A stretch of DNA of 64,000 nucleotides from Pseudobacteroides cellulosolvens ATCC 35603 = DSM 2933 (GCF_001262605.1 NZ_LGTC01000001.1:5218001-5282000), one strand, 5' to 3'; shown: positions 54,072-62,868, counted from the stretch's first letter. Numbers and translations: made by a program. Notes: generated from the letters alone by a model not told the origin.

Positions 54072-54434
54072 TTATTCCTCCTGTGTACAAGTAAATTTAT
54101 TGATAGTCTCCATTAGACGCTTGTCATTAACCGGTTTGACTATATAATCACTTGCACCAGCCTTAATCGCTTCAACAACTTTATTTTTATCACTTATAAC
54201 TGAGCATATTATTATTTTACCTTTAATTTCATCTTTTATTAGTCTGGTAGCTGTAATGCCATCCATTTTAGGCATAACAACGTCCATAAATACCAAATCC
54301 GGCTGCTCTCTAATACATTTACGGACTGCATCTTCACCGTTTTCAGCCTCTATTACCTCATAACCAAACTTTGTTAGTTGATTAGACAATAGTTTTCTCA
54401 TGAATAATACATCATCAGCTATAAGTACTTTCAT
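54072..54434 (-). CDS. Stand-alone CheY-like response regulator
   Basis: The 120-residue receiver domain has the acidic pair D7-D8, phospho-acceptor D51 (VFMDVVMPKMDG), S78 and K100 (YIVKPV), with no output domain. It would be phosphorylated by a histidine kinase and act by protein contact. ATG 54434 is chosen because GGAG lies six bases before it; ATG 54446 is upstream of that site. No kinase or chemotaxis gene is adjacent. It is inserted in the cysS-mrnC group, 199 bases from mrnC. Confidence 0.9.
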   Translation of the reverse strand: MKVLIADDVLFMRKLLSNQLTKFGYEVIEAENGEDAVRKCIREQPDLVFMDVVMPKMDGITATRLIKDEIKGKIIICSVISDKNKVVEAIKAGASDYIVKPVNDKRLMETINKFTCTQEE

Positions 54435-54775
54435 ATTTTTCTCCATTTTTGTAACTTTTTAATAGAATGAATAATCTTTTAAACCTGAACCTGAAATTAT
54501 ACTAAGTTATGTAAAATATTTTGAATAAAGATTTTTGAAATGACCTTTTTAAACAGAATCGGAATATAATCGCGAAGGATTTTCGCTTATAATAATTCTA
54601 GCATATTTCAAAACATATGTAAATAAACATAAAATAATAAAAAATAATAATAAAACTAAAAATTAATCATTCAATTTTTTATTTTTAGAATTACTACACG
54701 ATAAATATAATGAAATTTGTGAAAATTGAATAAAAATTTTTTCTATATAATAACTTTTTATAAACAAATTGTACA
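54435..54775. other. AT-rich intergenic stretch between the response regulator and the small RNA
   Basis: No gene seen. It is very AT-rich with A/T runs and should contain the promoter of the response regulator on the minus strand. Confidence 0.4.
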
Positions 54776-54804
54776 TTGACTAGATATTAATTAAATTCTA
54801 TAAT
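54776..54804 (+). promoter_or_regulatory. Strong sigma-A promoter with no ORF downstream
   Basis: TTGACT (54776-54781) and a perfect TATAAT (54799-54804) are separated by exactly 17 bases. The predicted start is about 54811, 80 bases before a strong terminator. Confidence 0.75.
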
Positions 54805-54810
54805 AATAGT

Positions 54811-54892
54811 GTACACTTATACTTTTACCTCCTATTTTTGATATAAATATAGAGGAATCTGCGGCGAGAGCAAAAAAGCCGCAGTTTTTTGT
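54811..54892 (+). ncRNA. Predicted small RNA of about 80 nt
   Basis: The segment between a consensus promoter and a perfect terminator contains no start codon with a usable frame. The 5' half has CCTCC (54828-54832), complementary to Shine-Dalgarno sequences. It can pair weakly with ATAGAGG (54849-54855) to form a first stem; the terminator is the second stem. The neighbours on both sides are on the minus strand, so this is an independent transcript. A CCUCC-bearing loop is typical of small RNAs that block ribosome sites in Firmicutes. The function is inferred. Confidence 0.5.
54859..54892 (+). terminator. Terminator of the small RNA
   Basis: CTGCGGC (54859-54865) and GCCGCAG (54878-54884) form a perfect 7-bp stem, followed by TTTTTTG and more T residues. 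Confidence 0.85.
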
Positions 54893-54915
54893 TTTTATAG
54901 GAACTTTATAGATTA

Positions 54916-54975
54916 TTAAAGAAATAACTTCCCCCTGTTACAGTTCGATATCTATAACAAGGGGAAGTTATTTTT
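54916..54975 (-). terminator. Dispersed AACTTCCCC hairpin, copy 1; probable cysS terminator
   Basis: TAAAGAAATAACTTCCCC at 54917-54934 and GGGGAAGTTATT at 54961-54972 form a long stem, extended by TGTTA/TAACA inside. It lies 10 bases after the cysS stop. The first 18 bases recur identically at 59653. Confidence 0.65.
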
Positions 54976-54984
54976 AATTAATCC

Positions 54985-56388
54985 TTATATACGTTTCCAC
55001 TTAACTCCCTGAGGTGTATCCTCAAGTGCAATACCCATTTCCTTCAGCTTATCCCTTATTTCATCTGCCAGCTTCCAGTTTTTATCCTTTCTGGCCTGCT
55101 GCCTGCCGCTAATGAGTTCTTCAATTTCGCTGTCCAGCACCTTGTTGTTTTCCTTTTGCAATAGGCCAAGAACGCCTCCTAATTTCTTTAATAAGTCTTT
55201 TGAATATACAAGGCTGCCATAGGAAACATCCTTACCGGAATTTGCATAGGAGTTTATTTCTCTTACCATATCAAATAAAGCTGCCAATGCATCTGCTGTA
55301 TTAAGATCATCATCCATCGCTTCAACAAATTTGTCTTTAAAGGCTGATAGTCGGCTCTTATATTCTTCATTTACCTCACCGGAATTTGATGCATCTTTAT
55401 TCTCAATTAGGTAGTTTAAGTTGTCAAGGCATGTGTAAAGTCTATCCAGTCCTGCCTTTGCCTGTTCAAGCAGATCATCACTGAAGTTTATAGGGCTTCT
55501 GTAATGGGCAGATAACATGAAAAACCTAATCACCTCATAATCATATTTCTTTACTATGTCCCTCACTGTAAAAAAGTTATTCTCCGATTTTGACATCTTC
55601 CTGTCATTGACATTAATGAACCCATTGTGGAGCCAGTATAATGCAAAAGGCTTACCTGTAGCGGCTTCGCTTTGTGCAATTTCATTTTCGTGGTGCGGGA
55701 ATGTCAGATCCAGCCCTCCGCTGTGAATATCGATAGTCTCACCAAGGTATCTCATGGACATTGCCGAGCATTCAATATGCCATCCAGGACGTCCCATACC
55801 CCACGGGCTCTCCCATGCAGGCTCATTGGGCTTTTGTGCCTTCCAAAGTGCAAAGTCCATAGGGTCACGTTTTCTCTCATCAACGCTTATTCTTGCCCCA
55901 GCTTCAAGGTCATCAAGGCTGTGCTGTGATAACTTTCCGTATTCCTTAAAGCTTTTGGTGTTAAAGTATACATCCCCATCAATATTATATGCAAAACCCT
56001 TTTCTTCCAGCTTTTTAATAAGTTCAATAATGGCATCAATATTTTCAGTAGCTTTCGGATGTACCGTAGCCTCGGCTATTCCAAGCCCTTTTGCATCTAC
56101 AAAATATTCCGATATAAACCTGTCTGCCAATTCCTTTACTGTAATCCCTTCTTCGTTGGCTCTTTTTATCATTTTATCATCGATATCAGTAAAATTTTGA
56201 ACAAACATAACATCATAGCCTTTGAATGTCAGGTACCTCCTTAATGTATCAAAAACAATAAAGGGTCTGGCATTTCCAAGATGAAAATAGTTATACACGG
56301 TTGGGCCGCAGGAATATATTTTTACCTTATTTGGCTCCAAAGATTTAAATTCTTCTTTTTTTCTTGTCATAGTATTATAAAGCTTCAT
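54985..56388 (-). CDS. cysS: Cysteinyl-tRNA synthetase
   Basis: The 467-residue class I synthetase has the HIGH-type motif YFHLGNARP near the N-terminus, the zinc-site residues (CGPTVYN, GWHIECSAM, HHENE), KMSKSENN and the C-terminal DALR-like helical part. It charges tRNA-Cys in the cytoplasm. It starts 22 bases after cysE and is under the same T-box. The length is normal. Confidence 0.97.
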   Translation of the reverse strand: MKLYNTMTRKKEEFKSLEPNKVKIYSCGPTVYNYFHLGNARPFIVFDTLRRYLTFKGYDVMFVQNFTDIDDKMIKRANEEGITVKELADRFISEYFVDAKGLGIAEATVHPKATENIDAIIELIKKLEEKGFAYNIDGDVYFNTKSFKEYGKLSQHSLDDLEAGARISVDERKRDPMDFALWKAQKPNEPAWESPWGMGRPGWHIECSAMSMRYLGETIDIHSGGLDLTFPHHENEIAQSEAATGKPFALYWLHNGFINVNDRKMSKSENNFFTVRDIVKKYDYEVIRFFMLSAHYRSPINFSDDLLEQAKAGLDRLYTCLDNLNYLIENKDASNSGEVNEEYKSRLSAFKDKFVEAMDDDLNTADALAALFDMVREINSYANSGKDVSYGSLVYSKDLLKKLGGVLGLLQKENNKVLDSEIEELISGRQQARKDKNWKLADEIRDKLKEMGIALEDTPQGVKWKRI

Positions 56389-56410
56389 GTATTAATTCTC
56401 CCCTCGTTAT

Positions 56411-57115
56411 TTATTCTGTGTCACAGCTTTCAAATCTCTCATATGTCATCTTTTTAAGCTCTTTATTAAAATGGATATTATCCTTATCTTCATGGAGTTT
56501 TTCAAGGTATTCAATTCTTGCCCTCATCCTGCAAAGCTCCTGTGCTACCGGGTCACCAATATGAATCTGATCCAACTCAAAAGATGGAACAATCCTCAAA
56601 TCCCCCCTTCTTACAGGCCTTCCCGGAACCCCAACAACCGTTGTATTAGGCTCAACCTCCCTCAACACTACAGCATTAGCCCCAATTCTTGAATTGTCAC
56701 CAACGTTAAAGGGTCCTAATATTTTAACACCTGCACTAATAAGCACATTATTTCCTATAGTTGGATGACGCTTGCCCTTATCTTTTCCAGTTCCTCCAAG
56801 GGTAACTCCATGATATATAGTACAGTTGTCACCAATTTCAGCTGTTTCACCTATAACAATTCCCATTCCGTGATCAATGAATAGCCCTCTTCCGACTTTA
56901 GCACCAGGATGTATTTCTATCCCGGTAAAAAACCTTGAAACCTGTGAAATCAAGCGTGCAATAAAAAACAATTTTCTATTATAAAACCAGTGAGCTATTC
57001 TGTAATTAAATATGGCATGAAAACCCGGATAAAGCAAAACTACCTCCAGGATACTTTTGGCTGCCGGATCTCTATGTGCAATGCTTCTTGCATCATCGAT
57101 CAAACCCTTAAACAT
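56411..57115 (-). CDS. cysE: Serine O-acetyltransferase
   Basis: The 234-residue enzyme makes O-acetylserine, the precursor of cysteine. It has the short N-terminal helical region and a left-handed hexapeptide beta helix (GIEIHPGAKVGRGLFIDHGM, IGDNCTIYHGVTLGGTGKDK, IGANAVVLREVEPN) with the catalytic His in IDHGMG and YHGVTLG. ATG 57115 is used because GTGAGG lies eight bases upstream; TTG 57121 is the alternative. It is the first gene after the Cys T-box. Confidence 0.95.
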   Translation of the reverse strand: MFKGLIDDARSIAHRDPAAKSILEVVLLYPGFHAIFNYRIAHWFYNRKLFFIARLISQVSRFFTGIEIHPGAKVGRGLFIDHGMGIVIGETAEIGDNCTIYHGVTLGGTGKDKGKRHPTIGNNVLISAGVKILGPFNVGDNSRIGANAVVLREVEPNTTVVGVPGRPVRRGDLRIVPSFELDQIHIGDPVAQELCRMRARIEYLEKLHEDKDNIHFNKELKKMTYERFESCDTE

Positions 57116-57202
57116 AATCAAAACCTCACTTTAAGTATTGTTACATTAATACACCCGCACAGAAATTGTGGTTTTGAATACACAACAATTTCCTGGACAA
57201 TC

Positions 57203-57470
57203 AAAAAACCCGCCTATATATAATATACATAGAGGCGAGTTTAGTCGCGGTTCCACTCTAAATTCAGGAATAAACCTATCTCAAAAGCATAACGGTGCTA
57301 TTTCCGTGAAAGCTTAATCTTACTTCAGCTCCAAATTCATGGGTGCACTTCACAATAAAATAAACTAAAACTGTTTCAGCCTAACCTGGAGATACGACAG
57401 GTTATCAGTTTCTCTCTGCAGCTATTTTAGTGCTACTCTCCCAATCATCATTTTTAAAATATTTAATTCA
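57203..57470 (-). promoter_or_regulatory. T-box riboswitch, cysteine-specific (UGC specifier), upstream of cysE-cysS
   Basis: On the minus strand the leader contains the T-box core AGAGTGGAACCGCG (57259-57246), then a terminator stem CTCGCC/GGCGGG with a run of T residues (57240-57203). The specifier context GAAG-TGC-ACC lies at about 57350-57342, followed by GGAGCTG, as in T-box stem I. TGC is a Cys codon, agreeing with the genes downstream. Uncharged tRNA-Cys should stabilise the antiterminator and raise cysE and cysS expression. Confidence 0.9.
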
Positions 57471-57507
57471 TCCGCATCCTTACATACATTTAATTTATTT
57501 TATCAAA

Positions 57508-58968
57508 TTAATGCAGGTTTTGCAAAAATGATTTTATTCGTTTAATCATATTATCTTTTCCAAGTATGGCAATGATATCATAAAGCTCCGGTCCGTGCAT
57601 TTGCCCGGTAAGTGCTATACGTATGGGCATAAACAGGTTTTTGCCCTTAATTCCCGTTTCTTTCTGTATAACTTTTAGAACACTTTTTCCGAATTCCTCA
57701 TCAATATTGTCAGCTTCCTGTACCTTGGTCATAAAAACCTCAAGAAGCCCCGAAACCTGTTCGCCCTTCATTATATCCATAGTTTCTTCGTTCTCAGGCG
57801 TTACATCATCACTATAGAATATTTTAAGCTTTGCAGGCACTTCAGCCATGTAGGAGATACCGGATCTTATTGCTGCAACCATTTTGCTGATGCGGTCATG
57901 CTCATCCTTTGAAATATCATCATTAATATAACCTGCATTCTTCAAATGGGGTATGGCGAGATCTGTAAGATATTCAACGTGTGTTGTTTTAATATACTGG
58001 GAATTCACCCAGTTGAGCTTGCTTACATCAAAAACTGCAGGATTTTTTGATACCCTGTCCAGTGAAAACTGGGAAATCAATTGATCCATATTAAATATCT
58101 CTTCTTCAGTTTCAGGTGACCATCCAAGTAATGCAAGGAAATTTACAATAGCATCAGGTAAATAACCTTGATCCCTGTACTGCTCAACCCATGTGGAGCC
58201 ATGTCTCTTACTCATTTTTGTATGGTCATGACCGAGTATCAGGGATACATGGGCAAACTCAGGCTTCTCAAATCCAAGTGCATCGTAAATAAGTATCTGT
58301 CTGGGAGTATTAGACAAATGCTCCTCTGCCCTTATGACATGAGTAATTTCCATCAGGTGGTCGTCGATAACCACCGCAAAATTATATACGGGAATTCCAT
58401 CGGATTTCACAATTATGAAATCTCCAACACCATTGCTGTCAAACTCTACATTACCTCTTACCTTGTCGTTTACTGTAATTGTTTCATTCAGAGGAACCTT
58501 GAATCTTATTGTGAACTTTTTGCCCTCTGCAATGTTCTTCTGTATCTGCTCTTCGCTAAGATGACTGCATTTGCCCAGATATCTTGGAAGCTCGCCTTTT
58601 TCTTCAAGCATTTTTCTCTCAGCTTCTATTTCCTCCTGGGAACAAAAGCATCTGTAAGCTTTTCCGCTTTCTAAGAGCTTATCTATAAATTTATTATATA
58701 CATCTTTACGCTCAGTTGATCTATACGGGCCATTTTCACCCCCAACATCTATTCCTTCGTCCCAATTTATCCCCAACCATCTCAAGTCGTTTATTATAAC
58801 CTGCTCAGACTCATATGAAGAGCGAGCAAGGTCAGTATCTTCTATTCTCACAAGAAATTTACCGTTATTGTGCTTTGCATAAAGATAATTGAACAAAGCG
58901 GTCCTAGCCCCACCTATATGTAGATGCCCCGTTGGGCTTGGTGCAAATCTTACTTTTATCTGTTTCAT
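57508..58968 (-). CDS. gltX: Glutamyl-tRNA synthetase
   Basis: The 486-residue class I enzyme has the HIGH-type FAPSPTGHLHIGGARTALF at the start and KMSKRHG in the middle, with a helical anticodon-binding C-terminal half. It charges tRNA-Glu (and perhaps tRNA-Gln in organisms with GatCAB). GAGGAG precedes ATG 58968. It is upstream of the cysE T-box; the T-box has its own leader, so gltX may be transcribed separately. Confidence 0.97.
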   Translation of the reverse strand: MKQIKVRFAPSPTGHLHIGGARTALFNYLYAKHNNGKFLVRIEDTDLARSSYESEQVIINDLRWLGINWDEGIDVGGENGPYRSTERKDVYNKFIDKLLESGKAYRCFCSQEEIEAERKMLEEKGELPRYLGKCSHLSEEQIQKNIAEGKKFTIRFKVPLNETITVNDKVRGNVEFDSNGVGDFIIVKSDGIPVYNFAVVIDDHLMEITHVIRAEEHLSNTPRQILIYDALGFEKPEFAHVSLILGHDHTKMSKRHGSTWVEQYRDQGYLPDAIVNFLALLGWSPETEEEIFNMDQLISQFSLDRVSKNPAVFDVSKLNWVNSQYIKTTHVEYLTDLAIPHLKNAGYINDDISKDEHDRISKMVAAIRSGISYMAEVPAKLKIFYSDDVTPENEETMDIMKGEQVSGLLEVFMTKVQEADNIDEEFGKSVLKVIQKETGIKGKNLFMPIRIALTGQMHGPELYDIIAILGKDNMIKRIKSFLQNLH

Positions 58969-59217
58969 TTGTTTTCTCCTCTCAAATATATGTTTTGCAA
59001 TAATGCCTTCATATATTTATAACTGCTGCAAAACACATAATTTTATCTATATGAAATTGATTAGTAATGATTAAAATATTTGAATTATTCCTAATCTTTA
59101 ATATTATATATAAAATTATAGTTTTATACAATTATATTGTATACCTTTTCATATTGAATAATATTTCAAGTAATTGTTAACACTATTTATGAATCTACTA
59201 TGAAAGGATGTTGTATA

Positions 59218-59580
59218 ATGGCTAATCAATACGCAAAGACAGGCGATGTAGGAATTATGCATCTAGTATTAAGGCTGGTATCGAGTATCGTAATACTCGG
59301 AATCACTGCCTTCCTTACTCCCGGATTTGCGATAAATGGAATGTGGCCGCTTGTGTTTGGAGCTGTTATTTTAGCAGTTCTGGATTATTTGGCACTACGT
59401 TTTTTAAATTTAAATGCATCTCCATTTGGAAGAGGAATATCAGGTTTTATACTTGCCGCAGTAATAATATATGTAACTCAATTTTTTGTACCAGGTTATA
59501 GTGTTTCATACTTTGGTGCTATAGTTGGTGCACTGGTTTATGGTATAGTTGATGCTGTTATTCCTGGAAAAGGAATGTAA
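59218..59580 (+). CDS. Small membrane protein, phage-holin-4_2-like (DUF360 type)
   Basis: The 120-residue protein has four hydrophobic segments (LVLRLVSSIVILGITAFLTP, WPLVFGAVILAVLDYLAL and two more) and ends in PGKGM. It resembles the family called phage holin family 4 superfamily II, common as single chromosomal genes without phage. ATG 59218 is preferred to ATG 59200 because AAGGA lies nine bases before it. A long hairpin follows the stop directly. The function is unknown. Confidence 0.65.
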   Translation: MANQYAKTGDVGIMHLVLRLVSSIVILGITAFLTPGFAINGMWPLVFGAVILAVLDYLALRFLNLNASPFGRGISGFILAAVIIYVTQFFVPGYSVSYFGAIVGALVYGIVDAVIPGKGM

Positions 59581-59619
59581 TTTCAAGGAAATTATATAAA
59601 GTATATTATTTCCTTGAAA
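59581..59619 (+). terminator. Hairpin directly after the holin-like gene
   Basis: TTTCAAGGAAAT and ATTTCCTTGAAA form a perfect 12-bp stem, with further AT pairs inside. No U-run follows on the plus strand. Confidence 0.5.
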
Positions 59620-59651
59620 AATTGCAGCAGACCTTATGCCCCTTTGTAATG

Positions 59652-59735
59652 TTAAAGAAATAACTTCCCCTGTTTGCTCGCTTTCGTGCCCACTCAACCC
59701 ATGAAGCACACTCGCAAGGGGAAGTGTTCTTTAGC
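59652..59735 (+). repeat. Dispersed AACTTCCCC hairpin, copy 2
   Basis: TTAAAGAAATAACTTCCCC (59652-59670) and GGGGAAGTGTTCTTTA (59718-59733) form a long imperfect stem around 47 bases. The left arm is identical to that at 54916, while the loop differs. Confidence 0.55.
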
Positions 59736-60233
59736 AATTGTTTTGCTAGAGCATATTTGCACGACAAACTTATTCTTGCAAATCTTTGGGGCATTAAGTC
59801 GCTGGTTCCTTTTACTTATTATGGTTGAAATTCACCCTATTCCTTATGAGATAATTTGCCGAAAAAATATATATGAAATTGTTTATCCTGCTCCAAAAGT
59901 AATACCAAGTCAAAATGTGTCGATTTATTTACATTACAGGAATGTATTGACATTTTGTGCAATAATATATATAATATTGGTTAGTATAGTTACATAGTTT
60001 TATATATTTCCATCCAAAAATGCTATCTTTTTTCATAAGGGATTCCAGTGAAAGGTCAAATATTATGACATCACATTTTATGTTTTAGCTATATTTATTG
60101 TGATACTCTGATTAAGTATTTCTATTACAAGTGTAAGCTGCTTCTTTATAATTCCAGCTTCACTTTAATTACATGTGCTATATCATATTAAATTTTAACA
60201 ATTGCTAAAAATAAAAATTTACCGGACAAGGAT
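59736..60233. other. Gene-poor region before the Spo0E-like gene
   Basis: The longest open frame across it overlaps the hairpin and has no ribosome site or family resemblance. I see no RNA gene or strong terminator. It is AT-rich and probably holds the promoter of the Spo0E-like gene. Confidence 0.4.
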
Positions 60234-60416
60234 GTGGAAATTTTGAAAAGAGGAAATACCCTGGAAAATAGGATAAGAAAAAAACAGGAAAAAGTAAACA
60301 GGTATATCAGCCTCCATGGTATAGGTAACACGGAAGAACTTTTGGAACTTAGCAGAGAATTGGATGTTTTAATCCTAAGCTGGTTGAAAAAGAAGCGAGT
60401 TTCGGATAAAATATAA
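60234..60416 (+). CDS. Spo0E-like aspartyl-phosphate phosphatase
   Basis: The 60-residue protein is a two-helix hairpin with the Spo0E signature SRELD at residues 40-44 (consensus SQELD), in LLELSRELDVLILSWL. Family members dephosphorylate Spo0A-P and delay sporulation. The frame begins at GTG 60234 (ACAAGGAT just upstream, tight spacing). TTG 60243 is an alternative with AAGG 11 bases before it. It lies 42 bases before the GH18 gene in the same direction. Confidence 0.75.
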   Translation: MEILKRGNTLENRIRKKQEKVNRYISLHGIGNTEELLELSRELDVLILSWLKKKRVSDKI

Positions 60417-60458
60417 CTTAATACTGCTAAGCAACAAAGTTAACAGAAAAGAGGCTGC

Positions 60459-62288
60459 ATGCATATGAAGAGTTTACAATCATTTTTTCTAGTTCTCGTT
60501 ATTCTTTTATGCAACACATTTTTATCATCTGCCAGTTCAATTAACGTTTTTTACTGTATTGACAGCTCTGCAGAATTCAACAACATAAAAGAAGTCTTTT
60601 CAAAAAGCGAAAATAATATGTACTTTCAGTGGGCCAGACTTGCCAGGAATAAAGAAGACAAAATACAGTTTACCACTAAATTCTCATTTGGAATAAGCAA
60701 ATTTGATAACAGGGTTGAATATGGAATTCCTTATAAAATCGGGAATGAAATAAGAGAAGAATACAGTATTGTTTCAGGGGATACATTATCCTCCATTGCT
60801 TTAAAATATGAGGTTCCTTATAAGCTTCTCGGTGAATTCAACAATATTAGTGACTTCAGCTCTGTTAGAGTTGGCCAAAAGATTAAAATTCCTTCACTTA
60901 TACCTGATTTAAGCAGGAAGGATGATTACAAAGCCATTAATCAGAATGGAAAGGTATACCTGTCAGTTTTCTTTGATGCATCTGATTACAGCGATAAAAA
61001 AAATAGTGCTCTGGAATTTTTAAATATGGACGATAGCTCCTGGAAGCAGAACATATTGGATCCAATGTGCGAAGCATTGAACACATGGGATTTTGATGGC
61101 GTTGTACTTGATTTTGAAGGCTTTAGGGATAAAATAGAAAATATCAGTTACAGTACTGACAATAAAACCGGATTGAAAGAAAAATATATAAAATTTCTTA
61201 CCCTCTTAAAAAATAGCCTTGGCAATAAAAAATTAATGGTAGTCATTCATCCTACCAATGTTTCAGGCTACTTTGACGGATATGATATTGCCAAAATAAA
61301 CAAAATATCAGACATCATTATATTAATGGCATACGACTATCAAAGCTTTGAAAGATATGGAGCCTCAGACAGCACACCTGCAGATCTTGTGGGAAAAATC
61401 AAAAACATTGAAGCATCAGTATTGAGCCAGCCATATACACAGCCCTATGATAAAGTGGAAGGGGCAGTAAATGAAGCAATTGCCAAAGGAGCTGACGCCT
61501 CAAAAATGCTTCTTGGAGTTAATATTGTTCCTATAAAATGGGTCAGATATTCTAAAAACATAAACGGTAAGACTTATTACTACTATACATATAACAGAGC
61601 CTCTCTTGAAGAGGTGGAAAAGTTCAGCTCTGCTGAGGAAATCACAAATGGACATCTTGTTGCTAAAAAGCACATCCCTTCCGGTAAACTTTCAGCAGAA
61701 GAAAAGGCAAAATTAAAACTTGATGGCTCAGAAATCGATTCTGTGGAATATCATTATGAGTCACCTGAATCAGTAACTCTAAAGTATGAAAGGATAGTAA
61801 AAATTCATAATCTACAGGGTTTAACAGTGTGGAGGCTTGGAACAGGCAGCCTTAGAATCTGGGAAAGCTTGTTTTCCATATATGGATCTCCAGCACCAGC
61901 CGGCACAACTAAAATAGTACTCAAAATAGGAAGCTCAATGATGAAGGTGAATGATACCGATTCAGAAATTGATCCAGGCCGTGGAACAGCACCAATAATA
62001 AGCAACTCCCGCACGTTGGTGCCCATAAGAACAATTATTGAAGTATTGGGCGGGAAAGTTGACTGGGATGCGGAAAATGCGGCTACAAAACTTGCCTATA
62101 AGAATACAAATATATCCCTTACTGTTTCTAGTAAAACAATAGTTGTAAACGGAGTTTCAAAACAATCGGATACGGCACCTCAAATAGTTAACGGCAGAAC
62201 TTACATGCCTTTAAGGTTTCTTCTTGAAAACCTGGGTCTAAAAGTGGATTGGAATGCACAAGCACAGACCATAACTATTGTGCCATAG
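60459..62288 (+). CDS. LysM-GH18-stalk domain cell-wall glycosidase
   Basis: The 609-residue secreted protein has a signal peptide (1-26), a short unknown segment, a LysM domain (102-147, VSGDTLSSIALKYEVPYKLL), a GH18 domain (about 165-480) and a copper-amine-oxidase-N-like stalk domain (about 490-609, RTLVPIRTIIEVLGGKVDWD and GRTYMPLRFLLENLGLKVDW). The GH18 motif reads DGVVLDFE with Asp218 and Glu220. This is the YaaH/SleL pattern, in which the first inner Asp is not conserved. It probably cleaves N-acetylglucosaminyl bonds in peptidoglycan or spore cortex. AGAGG lies before ATG 60459 and, with better spacing, before ATG 60465. Confidence 0.88.
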   Translation: MHMKSLQSFFLVLVILLCNTFLSSASSINVFYCIDSSAEFNNIKEVFSKSENNMYFQWARLARNKEDKIQFTTKFSFGISKFDNRVEYGIPYKIGNEIREEYSIVSGDTLSSIALKYEVPYKLLGEFNNISDFSSVRVGQKIKIPSLIPDLSRKDDYKAINQNGKVYLSVFFDASDYSDKKNSALEFLNMDDSSWKQNILDPMCEALNTWDFDGVVLDFEGFRDKIENISYSTDNKTGLKEKYIKFLTLLKNSLGNKKLMVVIHPTNVSGYFDGYDIAKINKISDIIILMAYDYQSFERYGASDSTPADLVGKIKNIEASVLSQPYTQPYDKVEGAVNEAIAKGADASKMLLGVNIVPIKWVRYSKNINGKTYYYYTYNRASLEEVEKFSSAEEITNGHLVAKKHIPSGKLSAEEKAKLKLDGSEIDSVEYHYESPESVTLKYERIVKIHNLQGLTVWRLGTGSLRIWESLFSIYGSPAPAGTTKIVLKIGSSMMKVNDTDSEIDPGRGTAPIISNSRTLVPIRTIIEVLGGKVDWDAENAATKLAYKNTNISLTVSSKTIVVNGVSKQSDTAPQIVNGRTYMPLRFLLENLGLKVDWNAQAQTITIVP

Positions 62289-62313
62289 AGCTAAATTTAA
62301 TTAATATAGAAGA

Positions 62314-62350
62314 AAAAGCTTGACCTCTTAGAGAGAGTCAGGCTTTTTTA
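62314..62350 (+). terminator. Terminator after the GH18 gene
   Basis: AAAGCTTGACCTCT and AGAGAGTCAGGCTTT pair with minor mismatches and are followed by six T residues. Confidence 0.75.
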
Positions 62351-62404
62351 ATGTCCATAATATTATATTATTTATCTTCGAAATTTCTTTTTTTAGATCA
62401 AATA

Positions 62405-62460
62405 TTTACAAATACAACAATACATGTTATTATGATAGTGTACTATACATAATAGTACAC
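62405..62460 (+). promoter_or_regulatory. Promoter and YtrA-type operator of the GntR-ABC operon
   Basis: TTTACA (62405-62410) and TATTAT (62428-62433) are 17 bases apart. Directly after lies a perfect inverted repeat, GTGTACTAT (62438-62446) and ATAGTACAC (62452-62460) with a 5-base spacer, covering the predicted start. GTGTA-N-TACAC dyads are bound by YtrA-subfamily GntR repressors, so autoregulation by the next gene is likely. Confidence 0.7.
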
Positions 62461-62487
62461 TTAATACACGCTTTTGTGAGGTTCCAG

Positions 62488-62868
62488 ATGTTAAATATTG
62501 ATCCAAGAAGCAGCAAACCAATTTATGAGCAAATCGTAGATGAAATTAAAGCGAATATTGTGAAAGGAATTCTTAAACCTGGTGAAAAACTGCCTTCTGT
62601 AAGGGAGCTTTCCAAAATAATAACCGTAAATCCTAATACTGTCAGTAAGGCTTATTCTGAGCTTGAACGTCAGAAGGTCATAGATACAGTGTCAGGAAGA
62701 GGTACCTTTGTGTCTGCAAACTACAAGCCTAGGGACGATGATGACAGGCTTAATAAAATTAAAAGTTCCATAAAAGATGCAATTATTGAAGCTTACTACA
62801 TCGGACTTGGAAAAGAAGACATTATCCATATTGTTGATGAAGCATATAAAGCTATGAAAGGAGAGTAA
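62488..62868 (+). CDS. GntR-family transcriptional regulator, YtrA subfamily
   Basis: The 126-residue protein has the GntR winged helix (PIYEQIVDEIKANIVKGILK, KLPSVRELSKIITVNPNTVS, KAYSELERQKVIDTVSGRGT) and only a 50-residue C-terminal tail, as in YtrA regulators. ATG 62488 with GAGG six bases before it is preferred to GTG 62476. It is five bases upstream of the ABC ATPase gene and should repress the operon until an antibiotic or cell-wall signal appears. Confidence 0.92.
   Translation: MLNIDPRSSKPIYEQIVDEIKANIVKGILKPGEKLPSVRELSKIITVNPNTVSKAYSELERQKVIDTVSGRGTFVSANYKPRDDDDRLNKIKSSIKDAIIEAYYIGLGKEDIIHIVDEAYKAMKGE

Noticed and set aside
59606..59997. Open frames on both strands over the 59.6-60.0 kb hairpin
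   Set aside because: There is no ribosome site and no family resemblance; the hairpin repeat explains the open frames.
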